Shown here: positions 57,457 to 64,000 of the stretch, piece after piece | Layout: each line of letters begins with the position of its first letter | Numbering within the stretch: position 1 is the first letter of the stretch | Assembly: GCA_026419775.2 (NCBI GenBank) | Contig: JAOPGA020001371.1 | Location: forward strand, 16,870 to 80,869 | Source of the DNA: Acrasis kona | Taxonomy: Eukaryota > Heterolobosea > Eutetramitea > Acrasida > Acrasidae | Length of the DNA: 64,000 nucleotides | Direction of reading: 5' to 3' | Made by a program: the position numbers and the translations under genes | The notes under the pieces: model-generated | Database searches by the model: none | Seen by the model: the letters and a program-made list of their open reading frames with translations, nothing else | Told to the model about the DNA's origin: nothing

Positions 57457-57528
57457 TACCTCCACTGGGGATCGAACCCAGGATCTCCGGCTCCGTAGGC
57501 CGACGCCTTTCCATTGGGCCATAGAGGC
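57457..57528 (-). tRNA. tRNA-Arg (anticodon ACG)
   Basis: The minus strand folds as a cloverleaf of 72 nt: acceptor GCCTCTA/TGGAGGT, D-arm GCCC..AGGC, anticodon stem TCGGC/GCCGG around loop CTACGGA (anticodon ACG, inosine-modified to read CGN), and T-arm CTGGG-TTCGATC-CCCAG. Discriminator A. No intron. The RNA 3' side is followed by a TTTT stretch, a Pol III terminator. It lies between a small ORF and the Ras gene. Confidence 0.93.
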
Positions 57529-57606
57529 TTATTTGCTACATATAATTTTTGCATCTGATACATTTTAGTAATATTCATGTTTTTATTTCCATAAAAAAAA
57601 CTAGGT

Positions 57607-58197
57607 TTATATGATCATACAGTTCTTTTTCCTTAGATTCTTATCGTTCTTTGGTTTGAAATCAATTACTTGCCTCCGCCTTCTAATTTCTTTAACTAGT
57701 GCAACAAACGCTTCGTCGATGTTTATTCTTTTACGCGCACTTCCTTCAAAGAATGGACAGTTGCCCATATGGCTCTTTGTAAACTCCAAAGCCAGCTCAC
57801 TCTTCACTTCTCTTTCTGATGCAATATCACATTTGTTCCCAAACAAAACCATTGGAACGTTTTCAGTATCTTGTACTCTATAAATTGTTTGTATGAAGTC
57901 TTCTTGTAGCTCCTGCAGTGACCTCAGCTCTGCAATGCTGTATACGCATAAAAATCCGTGAGAGCTTCTCATATACATGTCTCTTAAAGACCTAAACTCC
58001 TCCTGTCCGGCAGTGTCGAGGATTTCTAGTTTCACCATTACATCGTCAACTTTAGTGTGTTTGGTGTAGCTGTCCTCAATCGTCGGGTCGTATTCCACAA
58101 CGAATTGGTTTTGTACATATTGAACTGTTATTGCACTCTTTCCAACTGCACCTCCCCCAATAACTGCAACTTTATACTCGTCAAAGCCGTGATTCAT
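57607..58197 (-). CDS. Ras-family small GTPase
   Basis: A single exon of 196 residues from ATG 58197. G1 is GGGAVGKSA, the switch I/effector region YDPTIEDSY is identical in type to Ras, G3 is DTAGQEE, G4 is GNKCD and G5 is EGSARK. The C-terminus is basic (KNDKNLRKKN) and ends in a CaaX box, CMII, for prenylation and membrane attachment. The residue equivalent to Ras Gly12 is Gly. Typical Ras signalling switch; the P-loop carries an extra Gly at the start (GGGAVGKS). Confidence 0.93.
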   Translation of the reverse strand: MNHGFDEYKVAVIGGGAVGKSAITVQYVQNQFVVEYDPTIEDSYTKHTKVDDVMVKLEILDTAGQEEFRSLRDMYMRSSHGFLCVYSIAELRSLQELQEDFIQTIYRVQDTENVPMVLFGNKCDIASEREVKSELALEFTKSHMGNCPFFEGSARKRINIDEAFVALVKEIRRRRQVIDFKPKNDKNLRKKNCMII

Positions 58198-58395
58198 CTA
58201 AAATTTTAATAATATGGATGATAAAGAAAATCACCAAGCAGCTTTATACTTGTAAAGGACTTCTGATGAACACACGACATTGTTCGTTTTTTGTTCAAGA
58301 GTTGTGACGTTTGACAAACCAAGTTGGACTTGTTTGGTGATTCAATAGGTTGTAATGATCTGATTTTTAGTTGACTGCAACGCAAACATTGAACG

Positions 58396-58824
58396 ATGTC
58401 TTTTCTTCTTCCCCACTTGAACACTGGATGGGCTGTCGATCAAGCAATATTGACAGAAGAGGATCGTGTCGTGGTAATACGCTTTGGTCACGATTGGGAT
58501 TCGACATGTATGGAAACGGACGAAACATTGAGTGGAGTTGCTGAAAAAGTCAAAAATTTTGCGGTTATATACCTTGTAGATATATCAAAAGTGCCAGATT
58601 TTAACAAAATGTACGAACTATATGATCCATGCACAATCATGTTCTTCTTCAGGAATAAGCACATCATGATTGATTTAGGAACAGGAAACAACAATAAAAT
58701 AAATTGGGCCATGAGAGGAAAGCAAGAGCTAATTGACATTATAGAAACTGTATTTAAAGGTGCAAGAAAAGGAAGGGGTCTTGTTGTGGCTCCAAAAGAT
58801 TACTCGACAAAATATAAATACTAA
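58396..58824 (+). CDS. TXNL4A: U5 snRNP 15-kDa thioredoxin-like protein (DIM1)
   Basis: 142 residues, exactly the family length, starting at ATG 58396 with MSFLLPHLNTGWAVDQAIL. Diagnostic segments VVIRFGHDWDSTCMETDETL, IYLVDISKVPDFNKMYELYD, FFFRNKHIMIDLGTGNNNKI and RGLVVAPKDYSTKYKY are nearly invariant in eukaryotes. It is an essential component of the U5 and tri-snRNP spliceosome, consistent with the many introns in this window. No intron of its own. Divergent from the Ras gene with ~200 bp between starts. Confidence 0.96.
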   Translation: MSFLLPHLNTGWAVDQAILTEEDRVVVIRFGHDWDSTCMETDETLSGVAEKVKNFAVIYLVDISKVPDFNKMYELYDPCTIMFFFRNKHIMIDLGTGNNNKINWAMRGKQELIDIIETVFKGARKGRGLVVAPKDYSTKYKY

Positions 58825-58871
58825 TTTTTCGTATTCTCTGCTTTCACATTCGAGTATTACAAAAAACTTTA

Positions 58872-59511
58872 ATGAAGAAGGAAGAAGTTCCGGCATTTTC
58901 CTCTGCTTCGTGAGTATTCGATGAGTTATATTCTTATCAAGCTAGGATAATTTCTCTTTCATACAATATACCAATAACCATTGCGACTGTTGGGTTTGGG
59001 GTTGGTTCTGTTTTTATTAGCGACCAGTTGTCATATATAACAGAAAAAAATGCCTTGTGTGATGTGGAACTTATGAAGCCATTTGCCTACGCCACTGCAA
59101 CTTTTGATTTATTAATGGGATGCCTCTGTTGTGTAGGATTAACATATGGACTGGCATCAGATTTAGAAACTTTAGAGTATGTATGTTTAAGAGTAATACA
59201 TTTTATTAGAGCGCTATATATGGTTCCAGTCTTATCAGTTATGATAGCATGGACAGTTATATTCTTTAAAAGTGATTGCGTAAGCATTTTTATTCAACAT
59301 CAATAATTACCATGTTTAGTCAATGTATGTTGATTTGAATCTTGATATCAAAGTTTACTTCATTTGTTACTGGATTTTCTTTGGACTCAGTGCTATATCT
59401 TCTTTCATCGGCTATAGTTTCGCTAAAGGATCGACCACAATACATCTAAAAAGTAAGAGCCGCACACAACTACAAACAGATGCAACATTAAATGTCGACC
59501 ATAACCTGTAG
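58872..59511 (+). CDS. Four-transmembrane protein, function unknown
   Basis: Three exons (58872-58909, 58946-59279, 59320-59511) give 187 residues in frame; the introns are GTGAGT..CTAG (36 nt) and GTAAGC..TTTAG (40 nt). Four hydrophobic segments are visible: around ITIATVGFGVGSVFI, YATATFDLLMGCLCCVGLTY, MVPVLSVMIAWTVIFF and FICYWIFFGLSAISSFIGY. The C-terminus is polar (SKSRTQLQTDATLNVDHNL). It starts 47 bp after the stop of TXNL4A. No family recognised; the exon structure strongly supports a real gene. Confidence 0.68.
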
Positions 59512-59790
59512 AATTCAATAAAAATTGTTTTTACAATCAACTATCTTACAACATGACAAGCAAAGAGGGGAGCCAAAAAACTTTCCTCTCTTCACTCCAA
59601 CAGTAACTATCCTTAATTAATTTCTTTTTTAAAAATCAGGAAAGTAGAAGCGAAATAGATGTGTTTGAGTACGTTCCAGAAACTGATAATGATGCGGATG
59701 ACTGATTCAGAGACAGAGTTACGTTCGAGATATACTCTGGACAGTATAATGCAAACAGCAATAGATACAAAACCAGTAGACCTCGTCAAC

Positions 59791-60033
59791 TCATACAAGA
59801 GCACTAGCAGGTGCGGTTGCAACCTTGCGAAGAGCTGTTTCAACTGACAGAGTCAAATTTACTTCCAAATCCTTATAGTTCCTCCGAACCATATCAACAA
59901 ACATTTCCCCATCAACCCCTTGGTCCTTGAGTTTTGTTGCAACATCGTGAAGTTTCATATTATCTTTCAACAAATTGAATAGTGCACGTGCATCGGTTTT
60001 GGGATCATATCTCTTACTCGCTCCACCACCCAC
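59791..60033 (-). CDS. SAM-like small protein with GGGAS start, 5' exon unresolved
   Basis: The frame reads GGGASKRYDPKTDARALFNL, then LKDNMKLHDVATKLKDQGVD, GEMFVDMVRRNYKDL and a stop at 59791. The helix pattern and G-x-x-F-x-x-M spacing resemble a SAM domain. The first codon shown is GTG directly after a splice acceptor (TTGTAG). In the related gene at 62.7-63.5 kb the same acceptor completes an ATG with an A from the upstream exon; here the base before the donor is G, and I find no in-frame start, so the copy may be non-functional. The acceptor and GGGAS codons are part of the 44-bp duplicated block. Confidence 0.45.
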   Translation of the reverse strand: MGGGASKRYDPKTDARALFNLLKDNMKLHDVATKLKDQGVDGEMFVDMVRRNYKDLEVNLTLSVETALRKVATAPASALV

Positions 60034-60059
60034 TACAATAACATGTTGAGTACTTTTGT
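60016..60059. repeat. 44-bp duplicated intron/exon junction (copy 1)
   Basis: Forty-four bases starting ACTCGCTCCACCACCCAC are identical to 63008-63051. On the minus strand they comprise the end of an intron plus the codons for GGGAS. The second copy belongs to the gene at 62701-63509. Sequence diverges outside apart from partly similar intron starts. Confidence 0.85.
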
Positions 60060-60084
60060 TGTGTTGTGTGACTTACCTTGTTGC

Positions 60085-60342
60085 TCATATCGATTTTTCT
60101 ACAATTTTCGTTCTGGAATCGAATTTGTTCATTATATGCACGAATGGTACAGATAAAGTCTCACCAAAATGAGCGAACAATGGACTTCTGGCTATACTTC
60201 CCAATCGTTTTAATTCTCTGCTGCTGTGTCTATAGTATTGTTGAATCGTGAAATAAACAATTAGAATGGGAGCCAATGAATCAAAAAGAAGGGAGTGACG
60301 ATGGATAATAACACCAAAGTACCCAATACTTGAGTAAAACAA
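60085..60342 (-). pseudogene. ABCC (MRP-type) transporter fragment
   Basis: A minus-strand frame without ATG reads SLAPILIVYFTIQQYYRHSS, then RELKRLGSIARSPLFAHFGE and a TGA. This matches the cytoplasmic loop of the second membrane domain of ABCC transporters (YY..tSRELKRL.si..SPl.aHF.ETL). In a functional gene IRAF-type residues and an ATPase would follow; none is present. An isolated gene piece immediately upstream of a SAM-like ORF. Confidence 0.68.
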
Positions 60343-60520
60343 GACAAGAAGCTTTTCAGAGTACCAATGAGAGATGAATAAGATTTTAACTTTGTAACAG
60401 CTTCTGTGCTAACGAAAATCTTTGATAACAGACCAAATAAGAGCTTTTAAAGACATCATTACCAATTTAATTTTGATAAATTATTCACTGTAGAGATCAT
60501 GGATCAGATACTTAATTAGG

Positions 60521-60670
60521 AAGTCAATTTCGGGACGAAAAACATTGTCAGCACTTTATTCTTGGAACGAGCTTTATAAGTTACTCGGAATTTTAGCAGA
60601 GCTAAAATTACTCGTAACTGTATTTAAGCCTGTTCCTCGAATAAGAGTGCAGAAATGTACTAGATTGACT
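60521..60670. repeat. 150-bp imperfect inverted repeat (hairpin)
   Basis: Left arm 60521-60597 and right arm 60601-60670 are separated by a 3-nt loop (AGA). The inner part pairs well (GGAATTTTAGC with GCTAAAATTACTC; GCACTTTATTC with AATAAGAGTGC), and the outermost AGTCAAT pairs with ATTGACT. No coding. It could be a foldback MITE or a small-RNA precursor. Confidence 0.7.
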
Positions 60671-60870
60671 AGGAAAACAAAACTTCAGTTTGTTTACAAC
60701 AAACATCAATTTTAAAATACTCAAGCCGCTTCTCGCTCAAAAGTATTAAAATTATCGGAATCAACCACATAAGAAACACAGTTGTTAAAGTATACGATTG
60801 TTTGTGAATTTTCTTCCAAAATTGAACTCCACTAAAAGATTCTCACCACAGGAATACAAACTACCACTAC

Positions 60871-61133
60871 CTAATAAAAATGTGTGAATGAAAACAGAGG
60901 TACGCTTGGTATTGTAAGATGGGGAGTTGGCAATGTCAAAGCGTCTTGCTGGGCATCTTTTATCTTCTCAACAAGCTTGCGTTTCTGACCAAGCGATAAC
61001 CCAAGCTCAACGAGGTCCTCCATTGTCAATTTCGAGAGCACGTAGCCGTCTACATCATTCTTCCACAATGTTTCTGACAGTGTTAAATTATTAACANAAG
61101 ATGACATACCAGCTATGGCCGAAAGTCCAACAG
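60871..61133 (-). CDS. SAM-domain fragment or small gene
   Basis: A 35-nt GT..AG intron near 61093-61115 (it contains an N base) joins VGLSAIA to ETLWKNDVDGYVLSKL, then TMEDLVELGLSLGQKRKLVE and KIKDAQ: a complete SAM-domain core with the usual VDG..L..L..EDL..LGL..G.R pattern. The tail TLPTPHLTIPSVPLF ends at 60871. A stop lies upstream of VGLSAIA in the same frame, and no start codon was found. SAM domains mediate protein or RNA association. It is one of three SAM-like sequences within 3.3 kb. Confidence 0.5.
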
Positions 61134-61323
61134 ATGAAACGGAACGTCATTTTTCTCTTTTTTTCTACACCCAACTCCTACTTTTACTTCCATGACTCTA
61201 CTTTTGTAAAACAATGATATTGTTCGTATGAACGAAAATAAGATGTCTCTACTAATCAAACTATAAGAAAGTAGCAGAGTTTAGTACTTGTAGCGAAAAT
61301 ATATCGTTTTATGATCCTGGATT

Positions 61324-61670
61324 GTAAAATTGAAGGTAACACTAGTAGCCTCATTACTGGCAGTTGCCCTTGCCGCACTACCAGCATCATTCGATGCACG
61401 ATATAAATGGCCCAAGTGCAAGACTCCCATCTTGAATCAAGGAAGGTGTGGAAGTTGTTGGGCATTCAGTGCAACAACGCACTAAGCAGCAGATTCTGCA
61501 TCGAATCAGACGCAAAGATTTTCCCAGACCAAGTCTTGTCTCCCAATACCTACTTAACTGCGAACATGACCAAGGAGGTTGCCAAGGTGGAGACACCTTA
61601 AAGGCCTACGGATTTATCAAGTCCAGTGGAATTGATCTACTTTCATGCACACCGAGGTTCAGGTATTTTC
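61324..61670 (+). pseudogene. Cathepsin-B-like cysteine protease remnant lacking prodomain
   Basis: A secretory-signal-like stretch ([18 protein letters not shown]) preceded by GTA instead of ATG leads straight into mature-domain sequence: [15 protein letters not shown] and the active-site motif [12 protein letters not shown]. The frame then breaks twice near 61480 and 61545, with later pieces RFCIESDAKIFPDQVLS, YLLNCEHDQGGCQGG and FIKSSGID. The propeptide normally between signal and mature enzyme is absent and the catalytic His/Asn half is missing. A dead, rearranged copy. Confidence 0.72.
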
Positions 61671-61770
61671 TCCTCCCCTTTCGTGTACTTGCTACTATGT
61701 GCTTTCTTTGCTGTCGAGTCAAGTCCCTTCCCCTTGCTAATCGGTCGAGTGAACCAAATTTGTAATCATT

Positions 61771-62257
61771 CATTGTTCATGTGTTTTCCTTGAAAGCACT
61801 ATGTTTTTCTTCTTGTCCATCATTCTTCCTCTCCCTTACAAATTCCATTTGGGCAACTGTGAGCAATGACAATAAGAGCCAGGACATCATAGATGCCGAA
61901 AAGCGAATGCCTCAAGTAGCCACAATTCATATTTTAATATGAATGACAAGTCAATCTGTACTATTGTCCAAGGGTGGCAGGAAAAGAGGAGTAAGTAGTG
62001 TTATATCGAAGTACTCCAACTCGTTTTAGATTCACCACCATCACCAACAATGACAGAAACGAACAATGTGATTGGAAAGGTACTTTTCATTACACGACAA
62101 ACATTCTAACTCATCAACAGGACATTGTCAAGTGCATTCGGTGAAGTAGATGCAGTTCGCCTCCGCTACAGTCAAGGATTTTAAGTTACAAACACGCAAT
62201 GCGCTGTAATCACTTCTTTAAAGCCAAGATCAGCAACTCAGTCACCATGAAACATTA
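61771..62257. other. Intergenic region
   Basis: About 490 bases without convincing coding sequence. A short ATG-led stretch near 62050 with a GT..AG-like segment (to ~62120) encodes only a few residues and is not supported. Confidence 0.35.
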
Positions 62258-62700
62258 ATGTCAAATCAGTCAACCAACAATACAAATCACCCACCACAAC
62301 AAGAAACAATCAGCAGTAATCACTTTCTTGACCTACGTTGCGTAAAGGATTATAACAGCCAAACAATCCATTCTCGAACTACGATATACCAAAACAATCA
62401 ACACATAATGCTTCTTCAGAATTTGAAGAACCACAAGTCGCCGATTCATGGAAATCAATCATCGTCTGAGGAACACGTAATCAAAAATGGGGTGCTAGTT
62501 TTCTGTACGGGAAGTGGGTTTTACGTTTGACATGGATGATGACACCGATAACCTCAAGACAGTTCTAGACAGAGACAGCGGGAAAAGACCTCAATCCGAT
62601 TAAAACATTGCATTTCATAAAAAGTATATATATTTGAGGTTTGGCAAGTACCACTCAGTAATCCTAATCTCCTCGTCACCAGTTATTTATTATTCAGTCC

Positions 62701-63509
62701 TCACTCACTGTATTTTAATTCAAAACCAAACCATTTCTGAAACAACATGTTGATCTGTTTGATCCCTCCAGCTTTAAAGTCAGCATCTCGCAGTTCTGAA
62801 GCAGTTACAGCAGCGAATGTTCCTCCGTTGTATTCCTGAAGACATATCTGATTCACTAAATTTTCCAATTCAACTTTTTCTTCACCCTGTTTTCCTGTCA
62901 ACCATTTTTCGTTGAGCCATTCCTTCAAAGTGCGCGTACTCGTTTGGCTCTTCAATTGTTCATACGCATTCTTCTGCTCTGGGGTCTGTTGCTGCTCACC
63001 ACTTCCACTCGCTCCACCACCCACTACAATAACATGTTGAGTACTTTTGTGGTGTTTCGTAACTTACTCTTCATTCTCTTTTTCTCCCGACCAGTATCGT
63101 CAAGATCCTGTTCATCTCTACCTCGCCTGCGATTTTTAGAATGTTTTCCTGCAAACACATCAGGATCAATGCGCGATGCTATATCGCCGATGTACCCCAT
63201 CTTTTTGTCTTGTTGAGTAGCCGAACCAAATTTTGCAATATCCTTATAGTTCTCTTCTCCCAGTAATTCCTTCATCATTCTTTTCCCTAAAACGACAATT
63301 TGACTGTTTTTTGGTATCATCATCACTGGTTTGTCGGATGTATGAAACACGGTTTGATTAATCTGTGGTGTAATTCCTTCCACTAAGGCGTAAGTGTAGT
63401 CATGTGCATTAACAGTAATCTTAATAGTGCCCCGAGAAGCAGACATCCGAGTTTTAGATTTTAGTTGGAGAATCTGACCATAAGGCGTAATCATGTGTGA
63501 GAAGATCAT
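62701..63509 (-). CDS. Two-exon SAM-like protein, function unknown
   Basis: Exon 1 from ATG 63509 encodes ~147 residues with SRGTIKITVNAHDYTYALVE, a KPVMMIPKNSQIVVLGKRMM region and a basic nuclear-signal-like end (KNRRRGRDEQ, GREKKRMK). A ~48-nt intron (GTAAGT..TTGTAG) joins it to exon 2: MGGGASGSGEQQQTPEQKNA, then TLKEWLNEKWLTG, LENLVNQICLQEYNGGTFAA and TASELRDADFKAGGIKQINM. The helix pattern of exon 2 (EWL..., L..QEYNGGTF..., EL.DADFK.GGI) resembles a SAM domain. About 254 residues. The junction itself is duplicated at 60.0 kb. Function unknown; the basic stretch suggests the nucleus. Confidence 0.55.
63008..63051. repeat. 44-bp duplicated intron/exon junction (copy 2)
   Basis: Identical to 60016-60059. 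Here it is the 3' part of the functional-looking intron and the start of exon 2 (GGGAS) of the gene at 62701-63509. Confidence 0.85.
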
Positions 63510-63619
63510 AGGTAGGTCTTCGTTTTTAGCACTGTTTGGTTTACGCGCCCCCTTTTTATTTGCTTTTTAACTTTTTGTTTCTTCCCTCCTCCTCTTGTTC
63601 ACTCTGATCGCTTAACGTC

Positions 63620-64000
63620 TTAATGGTTGTCATCATTTATTTGATCTTCTTGATATTTGCGTAATTGTTCAATTCTATTCTCGGCTTCGTTCTCGTCCGC
63701 GTCATTATGAATTTGTAGTTTCTCTACTGGTGGTTCCGATACAAAGAGCAGAGTGCTATTGCCAAATGTTGCTTTATAATAGGTTCCCTCACCAAAAAGC
63801 ATGCTACCACTTGTGCTGCACATACTCTCCAATATATTGGTCGTTTCCATTGCAACCATGATCATAATAGACTTCCATCCTTCTGGAGCGTTCAACTTGG
63901 CCAAGTGCACATGTAAACTCTCGAAATCAATAATCTGTTTACCTGACTTGCACTCATATCCCTCAAGTACCTTCTCATGCGTATTACATTCGTATAGATC
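63620..64000 (-). CDS. Unknown protein, 5' partial
   Basis: The frame is open from the window edge (DLYECNTHEKVLEGYECKSG, IIDFESLHVHLAKLNAPEGW, then SIMIMVAMETTNILESM and YYKATFGNSTLLFVSEPPVE) to a stop at 63620. The C-terminus is acidic (NDADENEAENRIEQLRKYQE). No family is recognised. Only 110 bp separate it from the next gene on the same strand. Confidence 0.5.
   Translation of the reverse strand, partial: DLYECNTHEKVLEGYECKSGKQIIDFESLHVHLAKLNAPEGWKSIMIMVAMETTNILESMCSTSGSMLFGEGTYYKATFGNSTLLFVSEPPVEKLQIHNDADENEAENRIEQLRKYQEDQINDDNH

Noticed and set aside
58206-58424. Minus-strand ORF between Ras and TXNL4A
   Set aside because: Lies in the divergent promoter region and overlaps the TXNL4A start; no motif.
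62258-62530. 90-codon Asn/Gln/His-rich ORF
   Set aside because: Starts with ATG but is low-complexity with no splice or domain support; could be chance in A/C-rich sequence.

Overview
This window is nuclear DNA from a unicellular eukaryote. Many genes carry canonical GT..AG introns, usually 33-50 nt and in two cases apparently only 20 nt. The proteins are eukaryotic: outer-arm dynein heavy chain, CDC45, SNAPC3, the U5 snRNP protein DIM1/TXNL4A, Ras, PX, C2 and RGS proteins. Coding is very compact, with 15-50 bp between several genes. All three stops are used as stops and TGG encodes Trp, so the code is standard. A flagellar dynein together with amoeba-like receptor kinases, LRR and F-box/ankyrin proteins suggests a free-living amoeboflagellate of heterolobosean type; that placement is inference. 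Two N bases and roughly ten isolated one-base frameshifts in otherwise good genes indicate draft-quality sequence, so single frameshifts are not proof of pseudogenes.

Layout. 1-2.8 kb: 3' part of a PH / beta-helix / LRR protein. 3.0-9.9 kb: a 2,297-residue RNA-silencing protein fusing a Dicer/RIG-I-type helicase, an RNA-dependent RNA polymerase and a Cid1/PAP-type nucleotidyltransferase, the three activities that fission yeast RDRC splits among Hrr1, Rdp1 and Cid12. 10-25.7 kb: a C2-RGS protein and a full dynein heavy chain. 26-39.9 kb: housekeeping and signalling genes (PX, C2, SNAPC3, PAP2 phosphatase, a [2Fe-2S] ferredoxin split over four small exons, a secreted GH17 glucanase with mucin-like linkers, CDC45, a RING/TRAF-like protein, a metallophosphoesterase), interrupted at 37.7-38.8 kb by an aminotransferase fragment and a frameshifted Lys-rich gene between direct repeats.

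40.4-51 kb is an accessory, repeat-rich region. It holds an array of ~40-bp alternating repeats, a Harbinger/PIF-like transposase remnant, two nucleotidyltransferase-fold genes that have lost a catalytic Asp, a small caspase-fold protein, a frameshifted hAT-like transposase behind three 21-bp repeats, a RimK-like ATP-grasp ligase, and a decayed, partly inverted copy of that ligase. 51-59.5 kb is ordinary again: F-box/ankyrin protein, TKL-type receptor kinase, tRNA-Arg(ACG), Ras, TXNL4A and a four-TM protein.

59.8-64 kb is a second accessory stretch. It contains SAM-like small genes, an exact 44-bp duplicated intron/exon junction, fragments of an ABCC transporter and of a cathepsin-B-like protease, and a 150-bp imperfect hairpin. 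The lead candidate for something new is the three-in-one RNA-silencing protein. Hairpins and overlapping convergent genes nearby are possible, untested sources of its RNA substrates.
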